A stretch of 64,000 bases of DNA from Nitrospira sp. CG24B (GCA_002869845.2 NEWS02000003.1:75607-139606); one strand, 5' to 3'; shown: positions 6,290 to 18,178, counted from the stretch's first letter. Numbers and translations: made by a program. Notes: generated from the letters alone by a model not told the origin.

Positions 6290-8767
6290 CTATGTTTCGG
6301 GCGTGTCTTCCGAACCCGCGTCCTCTCGTTCGACCACTTCCGCCAATCTGGCGACGCCCACCACTCGGTCTCCTTCACCGTCGAGGTCGAGAATGCGGAC
6401 ACCTTGGGTATTCCGGCCAATCTCCCGGATATCGTCAACTTTGCACCGAAGCACTTTCCCTTGCGCCGCCATCAACATGATTTGGTCGTCATCTCGTACT
6501 TGAAGGAATCCCACCGCCAGACCGTTTCGCTCCGTCGTCTTGACGCTGATGATGCCTTTGCCGCCACGACCCTGAATACGATATTCGCCCACAGGCGTTC
6601 GTTTGCCGTAGCCGCCTTCCGTGACGGTCAAGATGGAGGTCGTCGAATCAGGGGTGATGGTTTCCATCCCGATAACTTCGTTTCCCTCTTCGAGCGTGAT
6701 CCCTTTCACCCCATACGCCGTCCGGCCCATGGATCTCACCTCTTCTTCTTTGAATCGAATGGTGAGGCCTTGCCGTGTCCCGAGAAGGATTTCCCGCTGT
6801 CCATCAGTCAGTTGAACACTGATCAGTCTATCACCGCTCTCAAGTCCCAAGGCGATGATCCCACCTTGCCGTGGATTGCTGAACGCGGATAGTTCCGTCT
6901 TTTTGATGATGCCCTTCTTGGTGCCCATCACGATATACCGGTCGTCCCTGAACTCTTTCACCGGCAATGTGGCCGTGACTTTTTCATTACTCGACAGCGC
7001 GAGCAGATTGACGAGCGCTTTGCCCTTTGCGCCACGGCTGGCCTCAGGAATTTCATGAACCTTTAACCAATACACCTTGCCGGCATCCGTGAAAAAGAGC
7101 AATGAATCATGCGTGGAGGCCGTGAAGAGATTCACGACGAAATCCTCCTCCTTGATCCCCATGCCGATCTTGCCTTTTCCTCCTCGTCGCTGGGCACGAT
7201 AGAGCGACACGGCATTTCGTTTGATGTATCCGGCATGAGAGATCGTGACGATCACTTCTTCTGCTGCAATCAGATCTTCCAGAGTGATTTCCGCCTCTTC
7301 CTTGACGATCAGCGTCCGCCGCTCGTCCTTATACGCTTCCCGAATTTCGGTCAGCTCATCCTTAATGATCGTCCGGACCAGTTCCTGGTTGGCGAGGATG
7401 GACTTCAAATACTCGATCTGCTTCAGCACGTCTTGGTACTCTTCGACGAGTTTGGTCCGTTCAAGCTGCGTTAAGCGCTGGAGCCGCATGTCGAGGATCG
7501 CGCCAGCTTGGATGTCGGTAAGGCCAAACTGGCGCATCAACCCGGCTCGGGCTTCGTCCGGTGATTGCGACCGACGTATGAGAGCAATCACGGCATCGAG
7601 ATTGTCGAGGGCGATCTTGAGCCCTTCGAGGATATGCGCCCGCTCTTCCGCCTTGCGCAGCTCGTAAGCGGTTCGGCGGACGACGACTTCCCGTCGGTGA
7701 TCAAGGAAATGATGCAGAATTTGTTTGAGATTCAGGACTTCTGGACGATTGTTGACCAGCGCCAGCATGATAACGCCGAAGGTGGTTTCAAGAGGGGTAT
7801 GTTTGTAAAGATTATTCAACACGACCAGCGGGATTTCACCTCGCTTGAGCTCGATGACCACCCGGACCCCCTCACGATCCGATGACTCATCTCGCAAATC
7901 AGAGATGCCTTTGATCCGGTCTTCCTGGACCAGCTCGGCAATTTTCTTGATCAATGACACTTTGTTGACTTGATAGGGAATCTCCGTCACGATGAGCCGT
8001 TCGCGGTCGGTACGTTCGTCGATCTCTACCACGACCTTGGCCCGCAGCTTCAAGAGACCCCGACCGGTCTCATAAGCGTCCTTGATACCGCTCATGCCGT
8101 AGATGAACCCAGCCGTTGGAAAATCTGGCCCCGGGATCTTCTTCATCAACTGAGCGATCGTGACGTCTTGATTCTCCAACAGCAGAAGCAATCCATCGAT
8201 GATCTCAGCAATGTTATGCGTCGGGATATTCGTGGCATAGCCGACCGCGATGCCGCCCGCTCCGTTAATGAGGAGATTCGGCACCCTGCTCGGCAACACC
8301 AGTGGTTCCTGTCTCGATTCGTCGTAGTTCGGACCAAAGTCGACCGTTTCCTTGTCGATATCGGCCAGCATCTCTTCGGCGAGCTTGGTCATGCGCGCTT
8401 CGGTGTAACGCATCGCGGCCGCTGAATCGCCGTCCATCGATCCATAGTTGCCCTGGCCGTCGACGAGGGGATAACGCATGTTGAAATTCTGCGCCATCCG
8501 CACGAGAGTATCGTAAATGGCCGTATCACCGTGGGGGTGATAGTTGCCCATGATCTCGCCCACGATCTTGGCTGACTTGCGGTAGGCCCGATTGGAGGCA
8601 AGGCCCATTTCGTTCATGCCGAATAGGATGCGGCGATGGACCGGTTTAAGCCCATCGCGGACGTCGGGCAGCGCTCGTCCCACGATGACGCTCATCGCAT
8701 AATCGAGGTATGACGACTTCATCTCGTCTTCTATCGCGATGTGGCCTAAGCGTTCATCAGGGGGCAT
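6290..8767 (-). CDS. gyrA: DNA gyrase subunit A
   Basis: The 825-residue protein carries all GyrA landmarks: YLDYAMSVIVGRALPDVRDG near residue 20, the catalytic tyrosine in AAMRYTEARM near residue 120, and a GyrA box (QRRGGKG) opening the C-terminal beta-pinwheel, which has repeated DDQIMLMAAQGKVLR-like blades. GyrA cuts and rejoins DNA in the A2B2 gyrase that introduces negative supercoils. Length is within the usual range. It lies 74 bases after gyrB, on the same strand, in the dnaA-dnaN-gyrB-gyrA order common in many phyla. Nothing in the quinolone-resistance region looks abnormal by eye. Confidence 0.98.
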   Translation of the reverse strand: MPPDERLGHIAIEDEMKSSYLDYAMSVIVGRALPDVRDGLKPVHRRILFGMNEMGLASNRAYRKSAKIVGEIMGNYHPHGDTAIYDTLVRMAQNFNMRYPLVDGQGNYGSMDGDSAAAMRYTEARMTKLAEEMLADIDKETVDFGPNYDESRQEPLVLPSRVPNLLINGAGGIAVGYATNIPTHNIAEIIDGLLLLLENQDVTIAQLMKKIPGPDFPTAGFIYGMSGIKDAYETGRGLLKLRAKVVVEIDERTDRERLIVTEIPYQVNKVSLIKKIAELVQEDRIKGISDLRDESSDREGVRVVIELKRGEIPLVVLNNLYKHTPLETTFGVIMLALVNNRPEVLNLKQILHHFLDHRREVVVRRTAYELRKAEERAHILEGLKIALDNLDAVIALIRRSQSPDEARAGLMRQFGLTDIQAGAILDMRLQRLTQLERTKLVEEYQDVLKQIEYLKSILANQELVRTIIKDELTEIREAYKDERRTLIVKEEAEITLEDLIAAEEVIVTISHAGYIKRNAVSLYRAQRRGGKGKIGMGIKEEDFVVNLFTASTHDSLLFFTDAGKVYWLKVHEIPEASRGAKGKALVNLLALSSNEKVTATLPVKEFRDDRYIVMGTKKGIIKKTELSAFSNPRQGGIIALGLESGDRLISVQLTDGQREILLGTRQGLTIRFKEEEVRSMGRTAYGVKGITLEEGNEVIGMETITPDSTTSILTVTEGGYGKRTPVGEYRIQGRGGKGIISVKTTERNGLAVGFLQVRDDDQIMLMAAQGKVLRCKVDDIREIGRNTQGVRILDLDGEGDRVVGVARLAEVVEREDAGSEDTPET

Positions 8768-8841
8768 ATTTCCTCGTTAATCATGACTCGTGAAACGTAA
8801 AGGATCCGAAATCCTGTTCAGCCTTTGCTTCACGAACGACG

Positions 8842-11385
<2,544 letters not shown>

Positions 11386-11403
11386 TTATTCACCATTATC
11401 CCG

Positions 11404-12540
11404 CTAAATCTTAATGGGCATAACCACACATTTGAACCCCGGGCTTTCCGGTTCTTGAATTAGACAGGGACTGAGCGGAGTTTCCATCTGAAGTGATAGT
11501 GTTTCCCCATCCATCACACTGAAGACATCCAACAGGTAACGGGCATTGAATCCCGTCTGGATGGCCTCTCCTTCATAGTGGGCTGGCAATTCTTCCGTGG
11601 CTTCCCCGTAATCTGGACTGCTGGAAAACAAGGTCATCTTATCGGATGCGAACGAAACCTTTACCGCGCTGGCTTTATCCTTGGCCAGTACCGACACTCG
11701 CCGCAGCGCACTCTCCAATTCACTTCGACTCACACTGATCTTCTTGCCGCTTTCTTTTGGGATGACCTGTTGGTAGTTAGGGTAGTTGCCTTCCATCAAC
11801 CGAGACGTCAGCAGCAACCCGCTCTTTCGGAAGATCATGAGGTTTTTTGAGAAACCGATGAGCGGTTCGGCATCTACGCCCTCCTCCAAGAGACGGCGGA
11901 TTTCATGCGCCGCCTTCTTCGGTATGATGGCTTTCATTTCCTGGGGCACACCTTTAGTACCGGTAGTACCGGCCTTGCCGACTTCTTGCTCTGCCACTGC
12001 TAAACGATGGCCATCTGTGCCGACTAATCGCAGCGAGGTTTTCTTGTCGGTCGCAACGAGCGTGACTAGGAGACCGTTCAGGATATATCGAGCATCGTTA
12101 TCACCGGCGGCAAAGAGTGTCTTCCGGATCAATTCCAGAAGGCCCTCTCCTGAAAGCGGTGTCAATCCCTCGCGCTCGATCGTCGGCAGCGCAGGATATT
12201 CGCTGCTGGGAAGGCCGACGACTTTGAATTGGCTCTTCCCGGCTTGGATGGTCGTCCAGTTGTTATCCGTCGATGTCAGTTCGATGTCGCCAGGGGGTAA
12301 CTCTTTGACGATCTCGAATAATTTTCGGGCTGAGATGGTGACACCGCCAGTCGACAGAACGGTTCCCTTGTACAGACCTCGCAATCCAATTTCGAGGTCG
12401 GTCGCGACGATCTCTACCCCATCCTGCTTGGCTTCCAACAAGATATTGGACAGAATCGGCATCGTATTTCGTTTCTCCACGACACCTTGGACGCGCTGAA
12501 GTCCCGTCAACAATTCATCTCGCCCAATACGTATTTTCAT
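11404..12540 (-). CDS. dnaN: DNA polymerase III beta subunit (sliding clamp)
   Basis: A 378-residue beta clamp with three repeated domains. It starts MKIRIGRDELLTGLQRVQGV and contains RNTMPILSNILLEA, LVGTDGHRLAV and the C-terminal CVVMPIKI ending typical of the family (VMPMRL-like). As a ring dimer it tethers Pol III and other enzymes to DNA. It begins 23 bases after the dnaA stop, in the standard dnaA-dnaN arrangement. Length is normal for bacteria (366-380). Confidence 0.98.
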   Translation of the reverse strand: MKIRIGRDELLTGLQRVQGVVEKRNTMPILSNILLEAKQDGVEIVATDLEIGLRGLYKGTVLSTGGVTISARKLFEIVKELPPGDIELTSTDNNWTTIQAGKSQFKVVGLPSSEYPALPTIEREGLTPLSGEGLLELIRKTLFAAGDNDARYILNGLLVTLVATDKKTSLRLVGTDGHRLAVAEQEVGKAGTTGTKGVPQEMKAIIPKKAAHEIRRLLEEGVDAEPLIGFSKNLMIFRKSGLLLTSRLMEGNYPNYQQVIPKESGKKISVSRSELESALRRVSVLAKDKASAVKVSFASDKMTLFSSSPDYGEATEELPAHYEGEAIQTGFNARYLLDVFSVMDGETLSLQMETPLSPCLIQEPESPGFKCVVMPIKI

Positions 12541-12563
12541 AGAGAATTCTCCCTGTGAAGCTC

Positions 12564-13907
12564 TTAACTACGAAGAATTTGCTCTTTCAATGTTTCAAGC
12601 GTCGCCTGCAACACCGTGTTGGTCTCCTTGGCCTTTGTGACCTGGCGACAGGCATGAATGATGGTCGTATGATCTTTACCGCCAAATTGGCGCCCGATTT
12701 CAGGGTACGAGGCATCAGTCAGCTCTCGACACAGATACATTGCGATCTGTCGAGGATGTACGAGCGTCTTACTCCTGCGGCGAGATTTCAGCTCCGTCAT
12801 CTTCACATGGAATTGTGTACAGACCGCCTCTTGAATATCATCCATCGCAACGATCTTTTTCTTATCCCCAATGACATCGCGCAAGACGGTCTTGGCAAGA
12901 TCAAGGCTTATCACCTGCCCGGTCAGCGAGGCATAAGCACCTAGTCGAACCAGGCTGCCTTCCAATTCACGGATATTGCTTTTCATCGTGATGGATAGGA
13001 ACTGGATGACGTCTTCCGGAAGTTTGAGGCCCTCATCTTCTGACTTTTTTCTCAGGATGGCAATGCGGGTCTCTACATCAGGCGGCTGCAAGTCTGCAAT
13101 CAATCCCCATTCGAACCGAGATCGTAGACGCTCTTCGATATCCGGCATATCTTTAGGGAACCGGTCGCTTGAGAGAACGATCTGCTTATGCCCTTCATAT
13201 AAGGCATTGAAGGTATGAAAGAACTCTTCCTGTGTCCGTTCCTTCCCGACCAGGAATTGGATATCATCGATCATCAGCATATCGATATGTCGATACCGTT
13301 TCCGTAAATCCATCATTTTGTCATATCGAATGGAGTTGATCACCTCATTGGTAAATTGCTCTGTGGTCAGATATGCAATTCGCAGATCGCTCTTTTCAGC
13401 GACATGATTTCCGATCGCGTTTAAGAGATGAGTCTTCCCGAGTCCCACCCCTCCATAAATAAAGAGCGGGTTATAGGTCTGGCCTGGTTGTTCGGCTACG
13501 GCCATACAGGCCGCATGAGCAAATTGGTTCCCGGCACCGACGACGAAGTTCTTAAATATATATTTTGGGTTGAGCTGGATTCCCCGTCGCGGCTTAGACT
13601 GAGTGATACCTCGCGGCGCAGTGACAACGCTCTGTGGTTCAATCTCCTGGGCAGTGCTCTTTGGGCGGACTGTGAATGCCACACCCATCAGTCCTCCACC
13701 ACGAGCCGTGGCCATAGCTTCCGCTAGTAGCGGTCCATAATGAGCATCCAGCCATTCCCCGAAGAACTTATTCGGAACCCCAATATGCGCCGTCGAGTTC
13801 TCAATCCGGTCGAGGTGAACCGGTATAAACCACGTGTCATACACCTGCTTAGGAACTTTCGCCTGGATATACTGCAATGCTTCTTGCCAAACAGTGTCAA
13901 TACTCAT
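12564..13907 (-). CDS. dnaA: Chromosomal replication initiator DnaA
   Basis: The 447-residue protein shows the four DnaA domains: N-terminal oligomerisation (VWQEALQYIQAKVPKQVYDTW), a short linker, an AAA+ core with Walker A GGVGLGKTHLLNA and Walker B MLMIDDIQFL, and DNA-binding domain IV ending in GGKDHTTIIHACRQV, the helix-turn-helix signature for DnaA boxes. It melts the origin and recruits the helicase. Three DnaA-box-like sites lie within 50 bases upstream of its start, so autoregulation is plausible. The ATG at 13907 is the first in the frame. Confidence 0.98.
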   Translation of the reverse strand: MSIDTVWQEALQYIQAKVPKQVYDTWFIPVHLDRIENSTAHIGVPNKFFGEWLDAHYGPLLAEAMATARGGGLMGVAFTVRPKSTAQEIEPQSVVTAPRGITQSKPRRGIQLNPKYIFKNFVVGAGNQFAHAACMAVAEQPGQTYNPLFIYGGVGLGKTHLLNAIGNHVAEKSDLRIAYLTTEQFTNEVINSIRYDKMMDLRKRYRHIDMLMIDDIQFLVGKERTQEEFFHTFNALYEGHKQIVLSSDRFPKDMPDIEERLRSRFEWGLIADLQPPDVETRIAILRKKSEDEGLKLPEDVIQFLSITMKSNIRELEGSLVRLGAYASLTGQVISLDLAKTVLRDVIGDKKKIVAMDDIQEAVCTQFHVKMTELKSRRRSKTLVHPRQIAMYLCRELTDASYPEIGRQFGGKDHTTIIHACRQVTKAKETNTVLQATLETLKEQILRS

Positions 13908-14238
13908 AACGCATCAAAACCGCTATACACAGGATTATTCACACTTGTGGATAACTACTATTTCACTTCTCTTTATAACGGATAAAAAGCGACGCTGAAT
14001 ACCACGTCACACCAGGACATGTCGAGTTATATAAAGAAGGTACAATCACCATCTATTCCTTCTTCACAAGCTTTTCACAGATTCCAACGGCTCTATAAAG
14101 AAACAATCCCCAGTGTTATCCTTCTCTATCTAGTAATACTTACTTTATAAAATCAACCAGTTGACAGTTATACTCTCTATTCACTCCACTACTCCTACTA
14201 CCATTACTCCTAACTTTCTTAACTAACAAACTTCGGAG
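13908..14238. other. Putative chromosomal origin region (oriC)
   Basis: About 330 bases of AT-rich, non-coding DNA upstream of dnaA. It contains TTATTCACA (13935-13943) and, two bases later, TGTGGATAA (13946-13954, the complement of TTATCCACA), forming an inverted pair. Near-matches are CTATACACA (13923) and TTCTTCACA (14060). The stretch 14090-14230 is very AT-rich. It includes ACTACTCCTACTACC, whose complement reads as TAG-type triplets reminiscent of DnaA-trio elements. Location beside dnaA and box content support an origin; GC skew could not be computed. Confidence 0.7.
13923..13954. promoter_or_regulatory. DnaA-box cluster
   Basis: CTATACACA (13923-13931, one mismatch), TTATTCACA (13935-13943, fits TTATNCACA) and TGTGGATAA (13946-13954, a perfect box on the minus strand). 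The last two face each other with a 2-base spacer. They lie 16-47 bases from the dnaA start codon. Confidence 0.75.
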
Positions 14239-14460
14239 TCATAGTGCTATGACCTTCGTGCTCCTAAGGAGTAGTTCGAGTATTTGTTCATAGGATATCC
14301 TCTCTCCCTCTGTGAATTGAGTGGTATTCGTTACATGCAATACTTTTCCTGGAAGAAGAGGATCTTCCAGAGAAAGTACTATAGCTGAGCTGTTTTCAGG
14401 CAAGAGTGCCTGGGATAGAGTAGGGAGTGGAGAACGAACAATATAGACGGCCGATAACAT
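14239..14460 (-). CDS. Small DsrH/TusB-like protein
   Basis: The ORF track offers a 99-residue form from 14538, but that start is inside the preceding gene. The ATG at 14460 has an upstream AGGAA ribosome-binding site and gives a 73-residue protein, MLSAVYIVRSPLPTLSQALL to LLRSTKVIAL. The opening LxxVYIVRSP and the KVxAL element resemble the DsrH/TusB family of small sulfur-relay proteins. It follows two DsrE-fold-like genes, the usual E-F-H order. Assignment rests mainly on that context. The sequence is AT-rich relative to the neighbouring core genes. Confidence 0.5.
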   Translation of the reverse strand: MLSAVYIVRSPLPTLSQALLPENSSAIVLSLEDPLLPGKVLHVTNTTQFTEGERISYEQILELLLRSTKVIAL

Positions 14461-14476
14461 AGAAAAAGTTCCTGAC

Positions 14477-14818
14477 TCAAAACACGAGTGTGCAGTCCAT
14501 GGATTGTACAAAAGAGCGAATAGTTTCGTTGTCTTCACGTTTCACAAAGAAGTCACCTTGGATGACTACCTGACTAATTGTATTAGGGACAATAAATGGA
14601 ATTTCGAGTTGTTTAATAGCCGGAAGATACTTTTCAAGAATCTCAATATCGAGAATATCGTCGGTCTCATCTCCTAGGAGACGGGTGGCCTCACCAAGGA
14701 GAACGACAGTTGTCACGTGAGATCCAGCCGAAAGGCCAAGAGCAATACGGAGAGCCTCGACAGGCCTATGTGTTTTTCGAGGATCTTCTTGAATAACAAC
14801 AGCAACGTTTTTTGCCAT
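14477..14818 (-). CDS. DsrE/DsrF (TusC)-like protein
   Basis: The start at ATG 14818 gives 113 residues beginning MAKNVAVVIQEDPRKTHRPV. The longer track start adds a tail read from inside the upstream gene. The predicted fold alternates strands and helices with VEALRIALGLSAG and VTTVVLLGEAT, as in DsrE-family proteins. It overlaps neither neighbour in this form and is followed after 16 bases by the DsrH-like gene. In sulfur oxidisers or tRNA thiolation these proteins carry sulfur on a cysteine. The only cysteine here is near the C-terminus, so a relay role is uncertain. Confidence 0.55.
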   Translation of the reverse strand: MAKNVAVVIQEDPRKTHRPVEALRIALGLSAGSHVTTVVLLGEATRLLGDETDDILDIEILEKYLPAIKQLEIPFIVPNTISQVVIQGDFFVKREDNETIRSFVQSMDCTLVF

Positions 14819-14831
14819 AGAGAAGAAATAA

Positions 14832-15152
14832 TCAGGTAAACGATAGAAATGGATCACAGGCCTCGATAATTCCAGACAATACAACGAGGCCACAGAGTGA
14901 CATTTTAGCGTCTATAGTTTCGGTTGGAACATGGTGTTGTTGACACCCATAGGCGCAGGCAAAGATTCTGGCCCCTTCTTGGGCGAGACCTCGGTAGCGG
15001 TCGCTATGAATATTCTTCACGCCTTCATCAATAAGGTATAGGTAGACCTCATGGCCAGCATCAAGGGCCGCGTGCGCGAGACCATGCACAGTCTCAGCGC
15101 TGGTGTGTGATGGGGGAAGAGCTAGGAGAAAACCAATCTTCTTTGAATCCAC
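14832..15152 (-). CDS. DsrE-family protein
   Basis: A 106-residue protein with the DsrE pattern: KKIGFLLALPPSHTSAETVHGLAHAALDAGHEVYLYLIDEGV, then ARIFACAYGCQQHHV, whose cysteines lie where the active cysteine of DsrE/TusD is usually found. The start is GTG at 15152 because an in-frame TAA lies two codons upstream. No clear Shine-Dalgarno is seen. It leads a three-gene, AT-rich cluster with TusC- and TusB-like genes located between oriC and hisS. Likely role is a small sulfur-carrier or regulatory complex, by family only. Confidence 0.65.
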   Translation of the reverse strand: MDSKKIGFLLALPPSHTSAETVHGLAHAALDAGHEVYLYLIDEGVKNIHSDRYRGLAQEGARIFACAYGCQQHHVPTETIDAKMSLCGLVVLSGIIEACDPFLSFT

Positions 15153-15248
15153 AGGAATTTATGATTGATTATATATAGTTATATACTCTATCCACTATGA
15201 GAGATTAAGTGGTTTTTAGGGGAAAGTCAATTCAGAAAAGTGTGCACT

Positions 15249-16511
15249 TTAGGAGCTGGGAAGGAGAGACTGAATCTGAGGACTTAAGGTAGAAAGATTC
15301 ACATCATACTGTACTTTTGTCATCATATCGCGAAGAACAGCCGATCCTTTCACGACTTCATCATCCCCGATGATAAGAGTGAAGCGAGAAGCAAGCCGGT
15401 CAGCTTGTCGTAAGTGAGCCTTCAAGGTTGTGGATCGAAAATCAGAGACTGCGCGGAGTCCAGCAAGACGAAGTTCTTCTAGTGCGGTAAGACCTGCCAC
15501 AGTACCGTGGTTACCGAAGCCAGCGACATAGATAGCGAGATCCTCCCGTGCTCCTCCTGTTGCCGACTCAGGCAACAACATCGACATTCTTTCGAGGCCG
15601 ATCGCAAAACCAACAGCAGGGGTGGGCGGCCCTCCGAGGGTTTCAACTAATCCATCGTAGCGTCCACCTGCGCCTACGGCATTCTGCGCACCTAAGTTAG
15701 TCGCAGTAACCTCGAAGGTAGTGAGGTTGTAGTAATCAAGACCTCGCACCAGCCGATGATTCAATGAGTACGGTATCTTAATAATGTCAAGACCAGTGAG
15801 GACTTGTGTGAAGTATGAACGAGCTGCTTCAGAAAGGGAGTCGCCTAGGCGTGGCGCGGTTTCTGTAATTGCCCGACACTCGGGGACTTTGCAGTCCAGA
15901 ACTCGGAGTGGGTTGGCGTCGATGCGGTGCCGGCAATTTGCACACAGGCCGGACTCCTGTTGTCTAAGGTAACTCACGAGGTGAGGTCGATAGGTGTCCC
16001 GATCAGCGGTATACCCTAGGTTGTTAATTTCCAAGGTCAGACTGGGGAGATTGAGGTCGGACAGGATCCGCCAGAGGAGGGCAATGACCTCGACATCGGC
16101 TCGGGGATCCGCCATACCAAGAGACTCGACGCCAAACTGATGAAATTGCCTGAGCCGGCCGGCTTGGGGACGCTCGTGACGAAACATGGGCCCGAAATAG
16201 AAGTACTTCTGAGGAACGGGAATCGCGGCCCGATTGTGCTCAATATAGGCTCGGACAGTCCCGGCAGTCCCTTCAGGCCGAAGGGTGAGAGATGTGCCGT
16301 CGCGATCTGGGAAGGTGTACATCTCTTTCTCAACGATATCGGTCGAGGCACCGATGCTTCGTGCAAACAAGGTCGTCACTTCAAAGATCGGGATTCGGAT
16401 TTCATGAAATCCATACCGGCCTGCCCACCGTCTGGAAGTTTCTTCAATGAGGCGCCAACGGGGGGTCTCTTCCGGTAACAGATCTTTCACACCTTTAATG
16501 CCTTTAATCAT
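15249..16511 (-). CDS. hisS: Histidyl-tRNA synthetase
   Basis: A 420-residue class II synthetase. Motif 2 is FYFGPMFRHERPQAGRLRQF. The histidine-binding motifs are GLDYYNLTTFEV and GAGGRYDGL. Motif 3 is VGFAIGLERM. The C-terminal anticodon-binding domain (about 325-420) has the usual DFRSTTLKAHLRQADRLASRF. It charges tRNA-His. The start ATG at 16511 gives the typical N-terminus IKGIKGVKDLLPEE. It is divergent from the ThyX-like gene across 163 bases. Confidence 0.97.
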   Translation of the reverse strand: MIKGIKGVKDLLPEETPRWRLIEETSRRWAGRYGFHEIRIPIFEVTTLFARSIGASTDIVEKEMYTFPDRDGTSLTLRPEGTAGTVRAYIEHNRAAIPVPQKYFYFGPMFRHERPQAGRLRQFHQFGVESLGMADPRADVEVIALLWRILSDLNLPSLTLEINNLGYTADRDTYRPHLVSYLRQQESGLCANCRHRIDANPLRVLDCKVPECRAITETAPRLGDSLSEAARSYFTQVLTGLDIIKIPYSLNHRLVRGLDYYNLTTFEVTATNLGAQNAVGAGGRYDGLVETLGGPPTPAVGFAIGLERMSMLLPESATGGAREDLAIYVAGFGNHGTVAGLTALEELRLAGLRAVSDFRSTTLKAHLRQADRLASRFTLIIGDDEVVKGSAVLRDMMTKVQYDVNLSTLSPQIQSLLPSS

Positions 16512-16674
16512 GAAAAACGGCCGCCTCCTGCTCCCATGGACACCTCACACAGCATGATTTGCGCGGACTATAGCGGCGCCTTCTGAGACAAGTCAACGGA
16601 CCTGAGCTTGCGCCATCCTGAATCGAGAGGTATAGTGCGCGGCCTACGGTTTAATTCGACATGAAAGACCTTCT

Positions 16675-18162
16675 ATGAGTCAGGATCAATCAGGTCGCCG
16701 GGTTATGGCCATCGCCCCCATGCCGCCGGAGAAATCTGCGTATGCACTGGCGCGCTACAGCCGATCGCCGGATTCCATTGAACAGAGTATCCGGTGGGTG
16801 CATGGCCATTCCTCGGAAAAGTTCTGGGATCAGTTTTATTTCGATTACGGTCATGCGTCGATCGCCGACCTCGGCCACGTCATCATCTGTTTTGAAGAGA
16901 TTTCGGAGCTCGCCGCCATTCGTCTGGAAGACGAGCCGCTCTGGGACGGCCAGGCCAAATCGAGCCGCTATCAGAACTTTGCCACGAGCCGGTGGTTTGT
17001 ACCGGGCCAGATTCGAGGGAGCGAAACCGAGGCAGTCTATGAAGGCATTCTCCGCAGTCTGTCCGAAATTTATCGATTGCTGCACGATCCCTTGATCGCG
17101 TACCTCTCCGAACGGGACCCGCGTCCGGAGTCCATGAAACTAGCCGATTATCAGCGGACGATCGCGGCACGTGCCTTCGATGTCACCCGGTACCTGCTTC
17201 CTCTTGCGGCCAAGACGAATGTCGGGCAAGTCGTCAGCATCCGGACGCTGGAAAAACAGATGACGCGCCTGTTGTCGTCGCAATTACCGGAACTGCGGGC
17301 GATCGGCGAGGATTTGAAAGAAGCCTGCCAACGTCCGCCGGTGAATCTATGGGGCGAGCTCTGCGGTCAGACCGCCGGCCTGAGCGATCCATTGGCTCCG
17401 ACACTCGCGCGGCATGCCACGGCGAATACCTATCAGGAATCGGTCTACTCCGATTTAGCACGCCATGCGAAAGAAGTCTTGCGCGGGACAGGGCTCGATC
17501 AGCCTGAAAACTGGGGGCCCGTTGAGTCGGTTGAGTTAATTGAGCCGCACCATCCGCTGGACGAAATCGTTGCGACGCTCCTCTATCGTGTGTCGCAGGC
17601 CCCGTACCGGAAAGTACTCGAGGTCGTGAAAGAGTGGTCTGAGAAGGAGAAACAGGCGACCATCGAAGTAGCCACGAGACAGCGCGGGCCATACGATGAA
17701 CTCATCAAAGAATTCCGCAGCGGCTACGCATTCAACTTTGATATTCTCATGGACATCGGTGCCTGGCGGGATATGCATCGCCATCGGCGGTGCCAGCAGG
17801 TGCAGCAGAACTTCACGACCATTCACGGCTATGAGATCCCGCCACCGTTGATCGACGCCGGCTTGGATCATGAATATCGGCAGGCGATGGATGCCGTGCG
17901 AAACGACATCGAACTGCTCAAGAAAAAAGACCAAGAAGCCTCGCTCTATGCCATTCCGTTTGGCTTCAAGGTGCGTTGTTTGTTTAAGATGGACTATGCC
18001 GAGGCGGAGTATATCGCCAAACTCCGGTCCGGCGTGAAAGGCCATTGGTCGTACCGAACGGTCGCCTGGCAGATGAAGCAGCAGCTGGCCAAGAAATTTC
18101 CCTTCCTCGGCGAAGGCATTCAGGCAACACCGCCTGATGTTGAAGACGCGCTGACCCGATAA
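16675..18162 (+). CDS. Tandem-domain ThyX-like (flavin-dependent thymidylate synthase) protein
   Basis: The 495-residue protein is about twice the length of ThyX (220-250). The N-terminal half (about 1-235) has ThyX-like HGHSSEKFWDQFYFDYGHAS and KSSRYQNF, but the RHR core motif is absent there. The C-terminal half (about 260-480) carries DMHRHRRCQQV, close to the ThyX RHRxxxxxxxS signature. ThyX methylates dUMP using FAD, NADPH and methylene-tetrahydrofolate. The split of motifs across two repeats suggests an internal duplication in which a single chain forms part of the active-site assembly. No thyA is in view. Whether it is the main thymidylate synthase is not proven. Confidence 0.75.
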   Translation: MSQDQSGRRVMAIAPMPPEKSAYALARYSRSPDSIEQSIRWVHGHSSEKFWDQFYFDYGHASIADLGHVIICFEEISELAAIRLEDEPLWDGQAKSSRYQNFATSRWFVPGQIRGSETEAVYEGILRSLSEIYRLLHDPLIAYLSERDPRPESMKLADYQRTIAARAFDVTRYLLPLAAKTNVGQVVSIRTLEKQMTRLLSSQLPELRAIGEDLKEACQRPPVNLWGELCGQTAGLSDPLAPTLARHATANTYQESVYSDLARHAKEVLRGTGLDQPENWGPVESVELIEPHHPLDEIVATLLYRVSQAPYRKVLEVVKEWSEKEKQATIEVATRQRGPYDELIKEFRSGYAFNFDILMDIGAWRDMHRHRRCQQVQQNFTTIHGYEIPPPLIDAGLDHEYRQAMDAVRNDIELLKKKDQEASLYAIPFGFKVRCLFKMDYAEAEYIAKLRSGVKGHWSYRTVAWQMKQQLAKKFPFLGEGIQATPPDVEDALTR

Positions 18163-18178
18163 GACTTTCACATCGCGC

